Part shown: positions 1 to 8,582 of the stretch, piece after piece | Layout: each line of letters starts with the position of its first letter | Position numbering within the stretch: position 1 is the stretch's first letter | NCBI GenBank assembly: GCA_002433485.1 | Contig: DJIF01000150.1 | Span: 62,001 to 126,000, forward strand | Reading direction: 5' to 3' | Length of the DNA: 64,000 nucleotides | Source: Deltaproteobacteria bacterium UBA6601 | GTDB lineage: Bacteria; Myxococcota_A; UBA796; UBA9615 | Position numbers and translations under genes: made by a program | Notes under the pieces: generated by a model | The model's database searches: none | What the model was told of the DNA's origin: nothing | What the model saw: the letters and a program-made list of their open reading frames with translations, nothing else

Positions 1-2
1 GG

Positions 3-302
3 CTGGATGAGCAGGGTCGAGCTCTGCTCACCGCTCAGGGCGCCCATCATCAGCCCGGTTTTGCAGTCGACTATCTGGTCGTCGGGGGCATGATGAGGGA
101 GGACAGTATTCAAGCGCCCACCAACTTTGGAGTCCACATTCACCAGCCCGAAGAGCCCGCCTTTGTCGATGACGGGCTTCGGCTTTGTGCTGATCCGGGG
201 ACGCAGAACTCAGAACAGCAGCTGCGCTATGAGGAGTGGCTGAGCGGTTACTTTGAGCGCCGCTACTTCAAGGACCTGCTGGGCCTCACTCAAGGGCGGT
301 AA
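3..302 (+). CDS. C-terminal fragment of an unknown protein (cut by left edge)
   Basis: The frame is open from the left edge to a TAA at 300-302, so this is the last 99 codons of a longer gene. An internal ATG at 90 exists, but codons before it read on without a stop, so that ATG is probably not the start. The visible part has no clear motif; it ends in an acidic, Tyr/Arg-containing segment (YEEWLSGYFERRYFKDLLGL) that looks like a helical tail. It is convergent with the next gene, leaving about 10 bases between the stops. I do not recognise the family. Confidence 0.5.
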   Translation: MDEQGRALLTAQGAHHQPGFAVDYLVVGGMMREDSIQAPTNFGVHIHQPEEPAFVDDGLRLCADPGTQNSEQQLRYEEWLSGYFERRYFKDLLGLTQGR

Positions 303-312
303 GGCGGAACCC

Positions 313-1974
313 TCAGCGGATCGGCTTGCCCAGCTCGCGCGCGATACTGCGCGCGGCCAGCCAGCCTGACTGCAGCGCGCCAACAATGCCGTGTCCGCTG
401 CGGGTCGATGCCCCGCATAGGTAGAGTCCCTTGATCGGGCTGCGCTCATCGGGGCGCTTCGTGAAGAATTGAGCGGGTGTCGCAGCAATGCCATAGCCGG
501 TTCCTTCTGCGGCCCGGGTGTAGCGGAAGTGAGTCATCGGGCTGGCGGACTCGCAGAATTCGATGTGCTCCCGGGTGCCCGGAAATTGCCGCTCAAGCCG
601 ATCGACCATGTCGGTCTCGATGGCTTTCTTACGCTGCAGATACTCAGGGTGTTTGCTGTAGCGGCCGCTGGCGATGTCGTCATGCTGGATCCCCCAGGCC
701 GAGGCCTCGCCGTGGACCAGGGTCATGATCTCGATGGCGGTTACTCCCTCTGGAGCGTGCCAGGGAGTCTCCGGGTCCTTTAATGAGGAGCTGGTAATGT
801 AGCTGCCATGCGCGCGCGGGTAGTCGGTCACCCTCTCGCTCTTGTAGAAGGCATCCAGGTCGTAGCCGTCCATCTCCCAGTAGTTGGCCGCGCGCATACC
901 CTTGGCACGCATGTCGGTGTTCACCGCCACGCAGGTCATGAAGATCGCCCCTGCCATTTGCCAGTTCTCAGCCTGTCGGAGCTGAGCGCTTGGCAGGTGG
1001 TCAGGCTCAAGCAACTGCAGATACGTCTGCTTAATGTCGGCGCCAGAGAGGACCACGGATGCGCGCACATCTGGGGCCTCGCCTTTGTGCCCCTCGAGGC
1101 GGACGCCGACTGCTCGCCCGCCTTCCACCAGAATCTTCTGTACCCCGCGGCGCAGGACGATAGAGCCTCCGTTGGCTTCGGTAGCCTCTGCAAGTCGGTC
1201 CGAGATCACCTGCCCTCCGCCACGGGGATAGGCTGGGGCATTGGATAGGTGGGCGAACAGGCCGGTGTGCAGTACGGCGCTGGCCTCGCTGGGCGGCACG
1301 CCGTAGTCGCCGTGCTGGCCGAGCAGCACCGCACGTAGTTTGGGGTCTTGGGTGCAGCTGTCCAGAAAGCGCTCAATGGTGGCGTTCTGTTGCATCAGCA
1401 TCAGGTGCGACCGCGTTAGTACATGCCAGAGAACCGCTGGGCTTAGCCGCCCGTGGCTTGCGAATAACTTGCTGCCGGTCGCTTCAACCTCTCGGACCAA
1501 TCGCAGGTAGCGGTCAATGCCCCGCTTCTCGGCGGGAAACAGATCCAGCAGGCGTTGCCGAAACAGGTCCCGGTCGCTTGGAATCTTGAACTCGAAGTCT
1601 GGATAGATCAGGGTGTCAAACCCGTCTGGGTCCAGTGGGACAAAGTCGATGTTGATGTCCAGTGGTTCCAGCAGGCTGTGGAAGATTCCACCTTCCTTGG
1701 TGTCGCCGACATAGTGCAGCCCAATGTCGAACATATAGCGACGATCCCTAGGTCCGCGCGCAAATTGAGTGGCGCAGCCCCCGGCAACATAGTGATGGTC
1801 AAAGCACGCGACGCTCAGCCCCTGGCGTGCCAGATAGGCAGCTGCCGTCAGCGAACCGGTTCCAGCACCAATGATTGCCACATCGACCTGCTCGGGGATC
1901 GGCGTACGAACTCTACGTTTGGTCTGCGCGGTGGGCAGGTGATTGAGCTGTTCCTGAGTTTGAGGCTGGGTCAT
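313..1974 (-). CDS. Phytoene desaturase / carotenoid isomerase-like FAD oxidoreductase
   Basis: This is a 553-residue FAD-dependent amine-oxidase-fold protein of the CrtI/CrtISO/retinol-saturase group. The N-terminus holds the dinucleotide-binding stretch IIGAGTGSLTAAAYLA (about residues 34-49), followed by FDHHYVAGGCATQF, typical of polyene desaturases and isomerases. The C-terminus has the second FAD-contact region GLYLCGASTRSGHGIVGALQ (about 518-537). Length fits the family (500-600). Known members desaturate, saturate or isomerise conjugated polyenes; the substrate here cannot be read from sequence, and no phytoene synthase or other carotenoid gene is nearby. It is divergent from the CapA-like gene across about 210 bases. 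The ATG at 1974 has only a weak ribosome site. Confidence 0.8.
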   Translation of the reverse strand: MTQPQTQEQLNHLPTAQTKRRVRTPIPEQVDVAIIGAGTGSLTAAAYLARQGLSVACFDHHYVAGGCATQFARGPRDRRYMFDIGLHYVGDTKEGGIFHSLLEPLDINIDFVPLDPDGFDTLIYPDFEFKIPSDRDLFRQRLLDLFPAEKRGIDRYLRLVREVEATGSKLFASHGRLSPAVLWHVLTRSHLMLMQQNATIERFLDSCTQDPKLRAVLLGQHGDYGVPPSEASAVLHTGLFAHLSNAPAYPRGGGQVISDRLAEATEANGGSIVLRRGVQKILVEGGRAVGVRLEGHKGEAPDVRASVVLSGADIKQTYLQLLEPDHLPSAQLRQAENWQMAGAIFMTCVAVNTDMRAKGMRAANYWEMDGYDLDAFYKSERVTDYPRAHGSYITSSSLKDPETPWHAPEGVTAIEIMTLVHGEASAWGIQHDDIASGRYSKHPEYLQRKKAIETDMVDRLERQFPGTREHIEFCESASPMTHFRYTRAAEGTGYGIAATPAQFFTKRPDERSPIKGLYLCGASTRSGHGIVGALQSGWLAARSIARELGKPIR

Positions 1975-2184
1975 GTCGTCTCATTTTGCGGGGAGGCCGG
2001 CGATGGTGCCGATTTCTTATGTAGTCATTCTGCTGATAAATGCTGGGCTCTGGGATGTCCAGTTTCCAATGGCAGGAATCGGCCCGACAAGTCGGTCCTG
2101 AGGATTGACTTGGAGGGTGAGGTGTCCGATTCGGAGGCGCGTTATAGTCTGGCGCCCAGCCCGGCTGGGGTAGATCTGGGAACG

Positions 2185-3336
2185 ATGATGTTGTTGAGCC
2201 AAGCATTGTTGCTTATGGGCAGGCCCCATCGCTTGCCTACGCTATTGGGCTGCTTGCTCCTGGCTGCTTTGCTACCTGGCTGTGCGCCGTATGTTGCTCC
2301 CGGAGAGGAGCAGTTGCCCGCTGCCGGCTTCAGTGCATTTCGCGATGATCAAGGCCTGTTCGCCTGCCCTGAGCCATGCCCGCTGTTTCAGGTGGTCTGG
2401 ACCGGGGACTCGATGCTAGGGGACCACGGCAAGCAAACTCTGGCTGCGAAGGGCTTTGACTACCCGCTCCTCAAGATCAAGAGCTTACTCGCTGGAGCCT
2501 TCGCCATTGGCAATGCAGAGGGCCCGATTACCACCCACAAAAAGAAGTTTAATAAGAAGCAGATGTGGGCTTATCGTTCCAAGCCCAAGGTCGCCAGGGT
2601 CTTTGCTGAAGCGGGCTTTGATGCCATGGGGCTGGCCAACAACCACGCTATGGATCGTGGAGTTACCGGCCTTAAAGACACCCTCCGCCACCTTCGTAAG
2701 GCTGGCGTGCAGACCTTTGGTTCAGGGATGGATCGCAGTGAAGCGGAGCGGCCGCTCATTATTGAGACTCCGCACGGACGGCTTGCTGTGGTGGGGATGT
2801 TTCGGACTTCGGTGCAGGGTCAGGAGTCGGGGCCTGGTCGGCCAGGCACGGCGTGGCTGAACAAGCCTACGTTAAAGCGTCTTTACGCCAGGGCTCGGGC
2901 CGAGGGTGCACGGTGGGTGGTGGCCTTTGTCCACTGGGGTCGCAACTATCAAGGTGTTCGTCGCAAGCAACGCCGCCTTGCGGCAGAGATGGCGCGGGCT
3001 GGCTATGACCTGGTAGTGGGGCACGGTAGCCATACTCCGCAGTCGGTCGACATCGTGAGTGGTATGCCAGTGCTCTACTCTCTGGGGAATTTCAGCTTCA
3101 CTACCTATGGTCGCTTCGCCAAGCTAGAGGTGCAGGACCTCGGTTATGGCCTCGTGGCCCGCAGCTACCTTGGCCGCAATGGCCTCGAGGGCATTGAACT
3201 GCACTGCATCAAGACTGACAACGCCGTGGTCCGATATCAGCCGAGACCCTGCACTGCCGAGGAGGCCGATACAGCTTTTGCGCCGTTGGGGCCGTTGCTC
3301 AAGCGCCGCGGTGATGTGGCCGTATTGAGTCTCTGA
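2185..3336 (+). CDS. CapA-family (PGA_cap) lipoprotein
   Basis: I start this 383-residue protein at the ATG at 2185, because it gives a signal peptide with lipobox LLPGC about 30 residues in; the open frame further upstream overlaps the divergent gene and is not credible. The body matches the CapA/PGA_cap metallophosphatase-like fold: WTGDSMLGD near the start, then GNAEGPIT, GLANNHAMDRG, VAFVHWG, VVGHGSHTPQ and PVLYSLGNF in the usual order, carrying the metal-binding Asp/Asn/His residues. CapA relatives take part in poly-gamma-glutamate capsule synthesis or anchoring, but many stand-alone members have unknown substrates. No capB or capC is nearby, so a capsule role is not supported. It converges on the DUF4920 gene with only 3 bases between them. 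Confidence 0.85.
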   Translation: MMLLSQALLLMGRPHRLPTLLGCLLLAALLPGCAPYVAPGEEQLPAAGFSAFRDDQGLFACPEPCPLFQVVWTGDSMLGDHGKQTLAAKGFDYPLLKIKSLLAGAFAIGNAEGPITTHKKKFNKKQMWAYRSKPKVARVFAEAGFDAMGLANNHAMDRGVTGLKDTLRHLRKAGVQTFGSGMDRSEAERPLIIETPHGRLAVVGMFRTSVQGQESGPGRPGTAWLNKPTLKRLYARARAEGARWVVAFVHWGRNYQGVRRKQRRLAAEMARAGYDLVVGHGSHTPQSVDIVSGMPVLYSLGNFSFTTYGRFAKLEVQDLGYGLVARSYLGRNGLEGIELHCIKTDNAVVRYQPRPCTAEEADTAFAPLGPLLKRRGDVAVLSL

Positions 3337-3339
3337 ATC

Positions 3340-3966
3340 TCAGCTGGCGTCGCGGATCATCGCTCCAAGGCCGTCGATGCGGATAATGGTGATGGCCTCC
3401 TTGACGCTCTCCGGGTCAAATTCTCGTCCCTGCTCCTCGGCTTCGTGGGCCAGATAGCCGCGGCTGTCTTCGAGGGACAGTGCCATCTTCTTGACCAGCC
3501 CTTCGGCAACCGCAAAGCGACCCTTGGCCTCGGGCGGAAAGATGATTTCGCCATCGGTAACTTTGATTCGAATCTTGGAGTCCGGCTGGTCGCCAGCGAG
3601 GTTCATCCAGCAGCCCATCTTCTGGCACACTTCGAGGATCTCTCCCTCGACACGCACCCGCTGGCCTTCTAGTTCATCGGCTCGGGCAAGGAGCTCAGAG
3701 ACTGAGATCGCGTCGGTCAGGGTAACGCCGTTGCCATACTTGTCGCCGGGCATATCGAGCGGTTGCGGGGCGGCCTGCTCAGGAGCAGTTTCGGCTGCTG
3801 CCGCCACTGCAGCTTCAGCTGCTGGTTCGGCTACTGCCGCTTGGACTGCCGGCTCTGGGGCTTGAGTCTCCGGTTGTTGGTCAGCATCCGAGCTCTTCTT
3901 GCTGCAGGCGAGCAGCATCATTGGCAGGGCACAAACAAGGGCGATGTGAGAGATTTTCAGTTTCAT
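3340..3966 (-). CDS. DUF4920 lipoprotein
   Basis: This 208-residue lipoprotein has a signal peptide ending in lipobox MLLAC (Cys21), then an Ala/Pro/Glu-rich linker (about 30-70), then a compact domain from about 78 to 205. The domain contains VRVEGEILEVCQKMGCWMNL, with Cys114 and Cys119 in a C-x4-C arrangement characteristic of DUF4920, an OB-fold-like periplasmic domain of unknown function. The conserved Cys pair suggests metal or redox chemistry, but this is inference. The linker probably holds the domain away from the membrane. The gene stands alone, convergent with the CapA-like gene. The ATG at 3966 follows a GGAG-like site (AAGGAGAAACC on the minus strand). Confidence 0.8.
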   Translation of the reverse strand: MKLKISHIALVCALPMMLLACSKKSSDADQQPETQAPEPAVQAAVAEPAAEAAVAAAAETAPEQAAPQPLDMPGDKYGNGVTLTDAISVSELLARADELEGQRVRVEGEILEVCQKMGCWMNLAGDQPDSKIRIKVTDGEIIFPPEAKGRFAVAEGLVKKMALSLEDSRGYLAHEAEEQGREFDPESVKEAITIIRIDGLGAMIRDAS

Positions 3967-4055
3967 GGTTTCTCCTTAGCGCCGTAAGGCCAGCGCCAAG
4001 CGCACGCTATGCGCCCCATAAATTGAGGTCAAGAGGCGAGGCAGGATCTCAGCCG

Positions 4056-4931
4056 TTAGAGCCCTCGCGACCATTCCGGTCGAAGCTGCACCTCTCCCGA
4101 TAGGGCCCGGTCGAGCAGTTGAACGATGCGTTCGCGGTCCGCTGGTAGCGTGCCGGCCAGTGGCAGGTAGTTGCTGGCGTGATTGGTGCGGAACAGGGCC
4201 TTCGAAGGGCGGCTCTCCGCGACCATGGTCCGCAGCTCCGAAAGCAGCGTTTCAATTCTGGGAAGTTCGAATTTACCGCGGGCCTCCATCCGGGCTAAGG
4301 GGGTGCCGGGTACCACGGTCAGGGTCAGGGCCGAGAAGAACTCGGGGTCCATTTCGGTGATCAGACGCGCCGATTCCTGTGCATGTTCCTCGCTACGCTC
4401 GGTGCCACCAGCGCCGAGCAGCATGATTACGCTCAGCTTCATTCCTGCCCGGTGAGCCTTACTTGCGGCCATTGCATGGTCTTTGAAGTTGCTGCCTTTG
4501 GCGATGCGTTTGAGCGTAGTGTCGTCGCCCGATTCAGGGCCTACATACAGCAATGAGAGGCCCATCTCACGCAGTCGTTTGAGCTCGTCGCCGCTCTTTT
4601 CCAGAATGTTTCGCGCCATGGCGTAGCAGGAGACCTGCCGGAGTCGCGGGAACACCTGCGAGGCTCTGGCAAGGATGGGCTCCCAACGTTCCAGCTCCAT
4701 CACCAGAGCGTCGCCGTCCGCGACAAAGAGCTTCTCAATTTGATCGCCGAATCGTGCGCCAGCTTCGTTTAGGTGCTCGAGACACTCCTTTAGAGGGCGC
4801 AGACGAAAGGTCGGCTTGTCCCGATACATGTCGCAGTAGGTGCATGCATTCCAGGAGCAACCAATGGTGGCTTGGAGGATGTAGCTGTGGGCTTCGCTGG
4901 GAGGCCGATAGAGCTTGCCTGCATAGTCCAT
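4056..4931 (-). CDS. Radical SAM protein
   Basis: This 291-residue protein has a radical SAM cluster motif C-x4-C-x2-C instead of the commoner C-x3-C-x2-C: Cys25, Cys30 and Cys33 within ATIGCSWNACTYCDMY. Further markers are GDALVMELERW, YVGPESGDDTTLKRIAKG (the GxExG-like strand) and IMLLGAGGTERSEEH (SAM-contact region). These fit the Elp3/MiaB/NifB-like fold group used by small COG1032-type enzymes. It lacks a visible B12-binding domain, TRAM domain or SPASM extension, so the reaction cannot be named. It is divergent from the glycosyltransferase gene. The ATG at 4929-4931 has no strong ribosome site. Confidence 0.82.
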   Translation of the reverse strand: MDYAGKLYRPPSEAHSYILQATIGCSWNACTYCDMYRDKPTFRLRPLKECLEHLNEAGARFGDQIEKLFVADGDALVMELERWEPILARASQVFPRLRQVSCYAMARNILEKSGDELKRLREMGLSLLYVGPESGDDTTLKRIAKGSNFKDHAMAASKAHRAGMKLSVIMLLGAGGTERSEEHAQESARLITEMDPEFFSALTLTVVPGTPLARMEARGKFELPRIETLLSELRTMVAESRPSKALFRTNHASNYLPLAGTLPADRERIVQLLDRALSGEVQLRPEWSRGL

Positions 4932-4980
4932 ATTGGCTTCACCGGCTGTAGGAGTTCAGGGTAGCTAGACGGTAACCTTA

Positions 4981-4999
4981 GCGCTGGTCGTAACAGCGC
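4981..4999. repeat. Short inverted repeat in divergent intergenic region
   Basis: Six-base arms GCGCTG and CAGCGC flank a 7-base spacer, between the radical SAM gene (minus) and the glycosyltransferase gene (plus). It could be an operator or a hairpin in the 5' leader of the radical SAM transcript. There is no run of T after either arm, so it is not a good terminator. The rest of the 4932-5175 gap shows only a TATGCT-like element near 5130. Confidence 0.3.
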
Positions 5000-5175
5000 C
5001 AAGCTGGCCAACTCCGGTGCTGTTTGGCTGGGTGTTGCAGCTGTTGTAAAGATGAGCGCCGAAGCTCAACTGCTCCGCCACTGGCAGAGTGTAGATCGGC
5101 GGGCCTGCCAGCGCGATCTCTTCCTGCTGTTATGCTCTGCGCGGCCTGATGTTGAGATCCGGGAGGCAGGCACCG

Positions 5176-6810
5176 ATGCGGTGGGGCAGCGCAGATACTT
5201 TCGTTAGCGATAATCCTTGGGCCTTTCGCATGGGTCGGCCCATTGCCAATGAGGGCTTCCTGCGGGCCTTGCTCGAGTACGGCAGCTACGACGAATACGA
5301 CATCTACTGTACCGACATGAACAGTCAGGCCGCCTTTCAGGCCTGGCTTGAGGAGCACTGCTCTGATCCTGCCCAGCGGGCCCGGGTAACCGCATTGCCA
5401 CATGTCGCAATGGCCAGCAGATTGGCCCAACTGAACTATGACGTGTTTCATTTCGGTGACTTCACTTCGTTGCTTCCGCACATGGTTGAGGCGCGCAACC
5501 GGCTCGCTTCCAAGCCCTTTCCGATCACGGGCATCACGCACTCCCTTGATGGTCTGTTGATGTCGACCCGCTACCAGCAGTTGGTCCTGTCTGATCTGGC
5601 GCCCTTTGATGCGGTGGTCTGCACCAGTGCTTGTGCTCAGCAGACGGTGCGCAAGGGGCTGGCCTGGGCTCGCAGCTCACTGGGCCTTGCCGAGGACTTC
5701 AGCCCAGTAAGTCTGGAGCGCGTGCCGCTGGCCATGGACGATGCCCTGCTACAGGTCCCTGAGCGGGCCGAGGCGAGAGCTCGTTTTGAGCTTCCTGACG
5801 ATGTGGTGGTCGCTCTGTGTATTGGGCGGGTTGCATTGCGGCAGAAAGCCGATTGGGCGCCAATCCTGGGCAAGCTGGCGAGGATGCGAGCCGGTGGCGG
5901 CCTGGGGCGGGTTGTAGTGGTGATCGCTGGTGGTGGTGATGAGCCTGATTTTGCTCTTCTTCAACAGCTCATTGTTGCCCATGGTTTGCAGGACTCAGTG
6001 ATCTGCCTGCCGAATTTTGCCGCGGAGCTGAAACCCTATCTCTATGCCGCCGCCGATTTCTATTTCTCCATGGTTGACAATTTCCAGGAGACCTTTGGCC
6101 TCACTCTGCTGGAGGCCATGGCAGCAGGCCTCCCAGTCCTCTGTTCAGAGTTTAACGGCTACCGTGAGCTTGTAACTCACGGCGAGACTGGACTGCTGGT
6201 GCCGACTACCTGGGTGGCCGAGTTGCCGAGCTTGTTTCGTAGCACTGAAGGACTCATTCAGGACTCCTTGATGAGGCTCTACATGGCTCAGATGGTCGCC
6301 ATTGATCTGGATGAGTTCGAGCGATCTTTCCGCGAACTTGTGGTCAACGCCGAGCTTCGCCGCGAGCTGGGCGAGCGGGGTCGTCAGCACGCTGCTGGTT
6401 TCACCTGGCGTGCGACCATTGACCGTTACGAACAACTCTGGGAACGGCTGCGCAAGCGCATGACGGGTAGCTCCTGGAAGCCCAGGTCCGGACCGCCCCG
6501 GCTCAAGCAGGATCCCGCCCATGCCTATGGCCACTACAGCTCTAGTCTGCTCGGCCCTGAGCACAGCCTGGAGCTCTCTGAGTTGGGAAGGGCCTTGCTT
6601 GAGCAAAACAATCTTGTAGTCCGCTACGAGGACATGACAGTGCTGCTCTCGGACGCTGTGGAGGAGCAGATTCTTGGCGCGCTTGCTGGGGGGCCTTGCA
6701 GCCTGGCTCAGCTACGCGAAATCTGTCGCGAGGCGCTACAGACCGAAGCGGGTCTTGTGGACCTGCAGGTGCTATGGCTGCTCAAGCATGGAGCGCTGCG
6801 CCAGCGCTAA
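5176..6810 (+). CDS. GT4-type glycosyltransferase with winged-helix-like C-terminus
   Basis: I start at the ATG at 5176, preceded by GGAGG at 5162-5166; an in-frame ATG at 5149 lacks such a site. The 544-residue product has a Rossmann-like N-terminal half (HFGDFTSLLPHMVEAR, ITGITHSLDGLL) and a classic GT-B retaining C-terminal half: VALCIGRVALRQKADWAPIL, then NFQETFGLTLLEAMAAGLPV (the E-x7-E nucleotide-sugar motif) and GYRELVTHGETGLLVP. After the GT domain, the last 80 residues (from VVRYEDMTVLL) look like a small winged-helix-like module, unusual for the family. No other sugar-polymer genes adjoin it, so the acceptor is unknown. It probably acts at the cytoplasmic face. Confidence 0.82.
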   Translation: MRWGSADTFVSDNPWAFRMGRPIANEGFLRALLEYGSYDEYDIYCTDMNSQAAFQAWLEEHCSDPAQRARVTALPHVAMASRLAQLNYDVFHFGDFTSLLPHMVEARNRLASKPFPITGITHSLDGLLMSTRYQQLVLSDLAPFDAVVCTSACAQQTVRKGLAWARSSLGLAEDFSPVSLERVPLAMDDALLQVPERAEARARFELPDDVVVALCIGRVALRQKADWAPILGKLARMRAGGGLGRVVVVIAGGGDEPDFALLQQLIVAHGLQDSVICLPNFAAELKPYLYAAADFYFSMVDNFQETFGLTLLEAMAAGLPVLCSEFNGYRELVTHGETGLLVPTTWVAELPSLFRSTEGLIQDSLMRLYMAQMVAIDLDEFERSFRELVVNAELRRELGERGRQHAAGFTWRATIDRYEQLWERLRKRMTGSSWKPRSGPPRLKQDPAHAYGHYSSSLLGPEHSLELSELGRALLEQNNLVVRYEDMTVLLSDAVEEQILGALAGGPCSLAQLREICREALQTEAGLVDLQVLWLLKHGALRQR

Positions 6811-6946
6811 GTTGCACCGGTTTGCCAGCCGGACTCGGCTGCAGTTGCCTGTAGAAAAGCTGTTTTGCTCCGGTCGTGTTCAACCGTCCTCTTGCCGTGT
6901 ATGGTGCCCGGCAGCGCGGTCCATTCCCCAATATTTGGAGTCCTTG

Positions 6947-7435
6947 GTGTCATCGTCTTCGTCACTGAGTGAACAGCTTCGTAGTAATTGGGCGCGATTG
7001 AGCCGACTGCCGATGGGGAAGTGGCTGTTCAGTCAGGGGGTCGGCCGGATGGCACCGTATACGGGCACGATCGGTGCGCTTGTCGATGAACTTCGGCCCG
7101 GCTATGCGAGAGTGCTGCTCAAGGATCGTAAGAAGGTCCGTAATCACCTGCACTCGGTGCATGCCATCGCTTTGATGAACCTCGGTGAGGTGGCCACCGG
7201 TCTGGCGCTCATGTCGGCGATGCCAGATGACGCGCGGGGGATTCTGGCAGGACTATCGATGGACTATCACAAGAAGGCCAGAGGCTGGCTTACAGCAGAG
7301 TGCAGCTGTGAGGTCCCGGAGACCAGCGAGCGTCGTGAGTATGAGATTCGTGGAGAGATTACGGACAGCGCAGGGGATCTGGTGGCTACGGCCACGGCTC
7401 GCTGGTTGATTGGTCCGAGGCAGGCTAAAGATTGA
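6947..7435 (+). CDS. DUF4442 hotdog-fold thioesterase-like protein
   Basis: I choose the GTG at 6947 with GGAG at 6937-6940; the longer frame beginning at 6674 overlaps the glycosyltransferase and is not credible. The 162-residue product matches DUF4442: PYTGTIGALVDELRPGYARV, then KDRKKVRNHLHSVHAIALMN and GEVATGLALMSAMP. That His-rich NHLHSVHA helix is the typical hotdog thioesterase signature region (acyl-CoA or acyl-carrier hydrolysis in relatives). It ends in a beta-rich tail (REYEIRGEITDSAGDLVATA). It is the first gene of a same-strand run with the FKBP and msrB genes, 58 bases upstream of the FKBP start. The substrate is unknown. Confidence 0.78.
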   Translation: MSSSSSLSEQLRSNWARLSRLPMGKWLFSQGVGRMAPYTGTIGALVDELRPGYARVLLKDRKKVRNHLHSVHAIALMNLGEVATGLALMSAMPDDARGILAGLSMDYHKKARGWLTAECSCEVPETSERREYEIRGEITDSAGDLVATATARWLIGPRQAKD

Positions 7436-7493
7436 TTTATGTGGCGAGTACAGCGGACTTCACCGCAGTACACCAGCACCAGCGGAGGTCGAT

Positions 7494-8003
7494 GTGGGCG
7501 ATGAAGATGGGTCAGTGAGCGATGGCAAGGTGGTGATGTTTCACTACCTCCTCAAGAACTCAGAGGGAGAAGTCCTCGACAGCTCCGATGGTGCGGATCC
7601 GCTGGTTTATCTGCATGGCGCCGGCAACATTGTCCCGGGGCTTGAAGAAGAGCTTCTCGGTAAGACTGTGGGTGACAAGATGTCGGTCATTGTGCCCCCT
7701 GAGAAGGCCTACGGGGTCCGCGGTGGTCCAGGCCCTCAGCCGGTTGAGCGTTCCGCCTTTCCGGCTGATGTAGAGTTGAGCGCGGGTATGCAGTTCTTTG
7801 CCGAGGCACCGGACGGTTCGCCGCTGGCCCTGTGGATCGTGGAATTAAGTGATGACAAGGTCATGGTTGATGCCAATCACCCCCTGGCCGGGGTCACCTT
7901 GCACTTTGATGTGGAGATCACCGGACTACGGGACGCTACTGACGAAGAGCGCGAGCATGGCCACCCCCATGGCCCTGATGGCGCCGCGGCACACCATGAT
8001 TAA
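7494..8003 (+). CDS. SlyD-like FKBP-type peptidyl-prolyl isomerase
   Basis: This 169-residue protein has the SlyD layout: an FKBP half (GKVVMFHYLLKNSEGEVLDS, then GAGNIVPGLEEELLGKTVGD), an inserted insert-in-flap chaperone domain from about residue 75 to 125, and the closing FKBP strand with NHPLAGVTLHFDVEI (the hallmark NHPLAG at 128-133). The C-terminus is short and His-rich (EHGHPHG, AAHHD), as in metal-binding SlyD proteins. I use the GTG at 7494 with GGAGG at 7484-7488; a GTG at 7515 is an alternative. The TAA stop lies inside the ribosome site of msrB, so the two are probably co-expressed. Expected role: prolyl isomerisation and folding in the cytoplasm, with possible nickel binding. 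Confidence 0.9.
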   Translation: MGDEDGSVSDGKVVMFHYLLKNSEGEVLDSSDGADPLVYLHGAGNIVPGLEEELLGKTVGDKMSVIVPPEKAYGVRGGPGPQPVERSAFPADVELSAGMQFFAEAPDGSPLALWIVELSDDKVMVDANHPLAGVTLHFDVEITGLRDATDEEREHGHPHGPDGAAAHHD

Positions 8004-8014
8004 GGAGCGATGCT

Positions 8015-8416
8015 GTGACCAGCAGGGATACTAAGGATTGGAGTGATGAGCAGTGGCGTGAGCATCTGGAACCGGAGGCTTATCGAATCCTCCGCCAGAA
8101 AGGAACTGAGCGCCCCTTCACCGGTAACTATTGGAACACCACCAAGCCAGGGCTCTATCGTTGCGCTGGTTGCGGTGTAGCTCTGTTCCGAGCGGAGGCC
8201 AAGTTCAATTCCCACTGTGGCTGGCCCTCATTCTTTGAGCCTGTAGCTGAGGATGTGATCACTGAGCATCAAGACTCTAGCCACGGAATGGAGCGAGTGG
8301 AGACTGTGTGCAGCCGTTGCGGTGGACACCTGGGACATGTTTTTGAAGACGGCCCAGCTCCAACCGGATTGCGCTATTGCATCAACAGCGCAGCCCTTGA
8401 TCTCAGTGAAGATTGA
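8015..8416 (+). CDS. msrB: Peptide-methionine (R)-S-oxide reductase MsrB
   Basis: This 133-residue enzyme reduces the R-epimer of methionine sulfoxide in proteins. The structural zinc site is complete (C50-x2-C53 in YRCAGCGVALF and C99-x2-C102 in CSRCGGHLGHVFEDG). The catalytic Cys122 sits in RYCINSAAL, and a candidate recycling Cys68 is in SHCGWPSFFEP. Catalysis uses Cys, not selenocysteine, here. The GTG start at 8015 has AAGGAG at 8002-8007, overlapping the stop of the FKBP gene. With the FKBP and DUF4442 genes it makes a small operon plausibly concerned with protein repair and folding. Confidence 0.95.
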   Translation: MTSRDTKDWSDEQWREHLEPEAYRILRQKGTERPFTGNYWNTTKPGLYRCAGCGVALFRAEAKFNSHCGWPSFFEPVAEDVITEHQDSSHGMERVETVCSRCGGHLGHVFEDGPAPTGLRYCINSAALDLSED

Positions 8417-8489
8417 GTCCATTTGAGTCTTGTTGGTGGGTGCTATCAACCTGTGAATGACGGGGTCGCATCAGCCAGAACCACAAATA

Positions 8490-8515
8490 GCCGCTGAGCC
8501 TTAAGGCTCAGCGGC
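8490..8515. terminator. 26-bp perfect palindrome, likely bidirectional terminator
   Basis: Perfect 11-base arms (GCCGCTGAGCC and GGCTCAGCGGC) flank a TTAA centre. It lies between the convergent msrB (plus) and RRM (minus) genes, 73 bases after the msrB stop and 67 bases after the RRM stop. On the minus strand it is followed by TATTTGTGG and on the plus strand by a mixed T-rich stretch, so the U-tract is imperfect on both sides. The position and stem strength favour a shared terminator. Confidence 0.65.
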
Positions 8516-8582
8516 AATCTGTGTGATGTTCTTCTTGGCCGCTTTGCTGCCAGGCAGCGCGCCAAAATGGACCGAGGTGCTG

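Noticed and set aside
1555..2184. In-frame extension of the CapA-like ORF upstream of 2185
   Set aside because: It runs across the coding region of the divergent FAD oxidoreductase and lacks a signal peptide; the ATG at 2185 gives a clean lipoprotein signal.
4978..5541. 187-residue minus-strand ORF opposite the glycosyltransferase
   Set aside because: Overlaps the well-supported glycosyltransferase gene and has no recognisable motif; it is a shadow frame.
8015..8416. MsrB as another selenoprotein
   Set aside because: The catalytic position is TGC (Cys122), and no in-frame TGA occurs in the gene.
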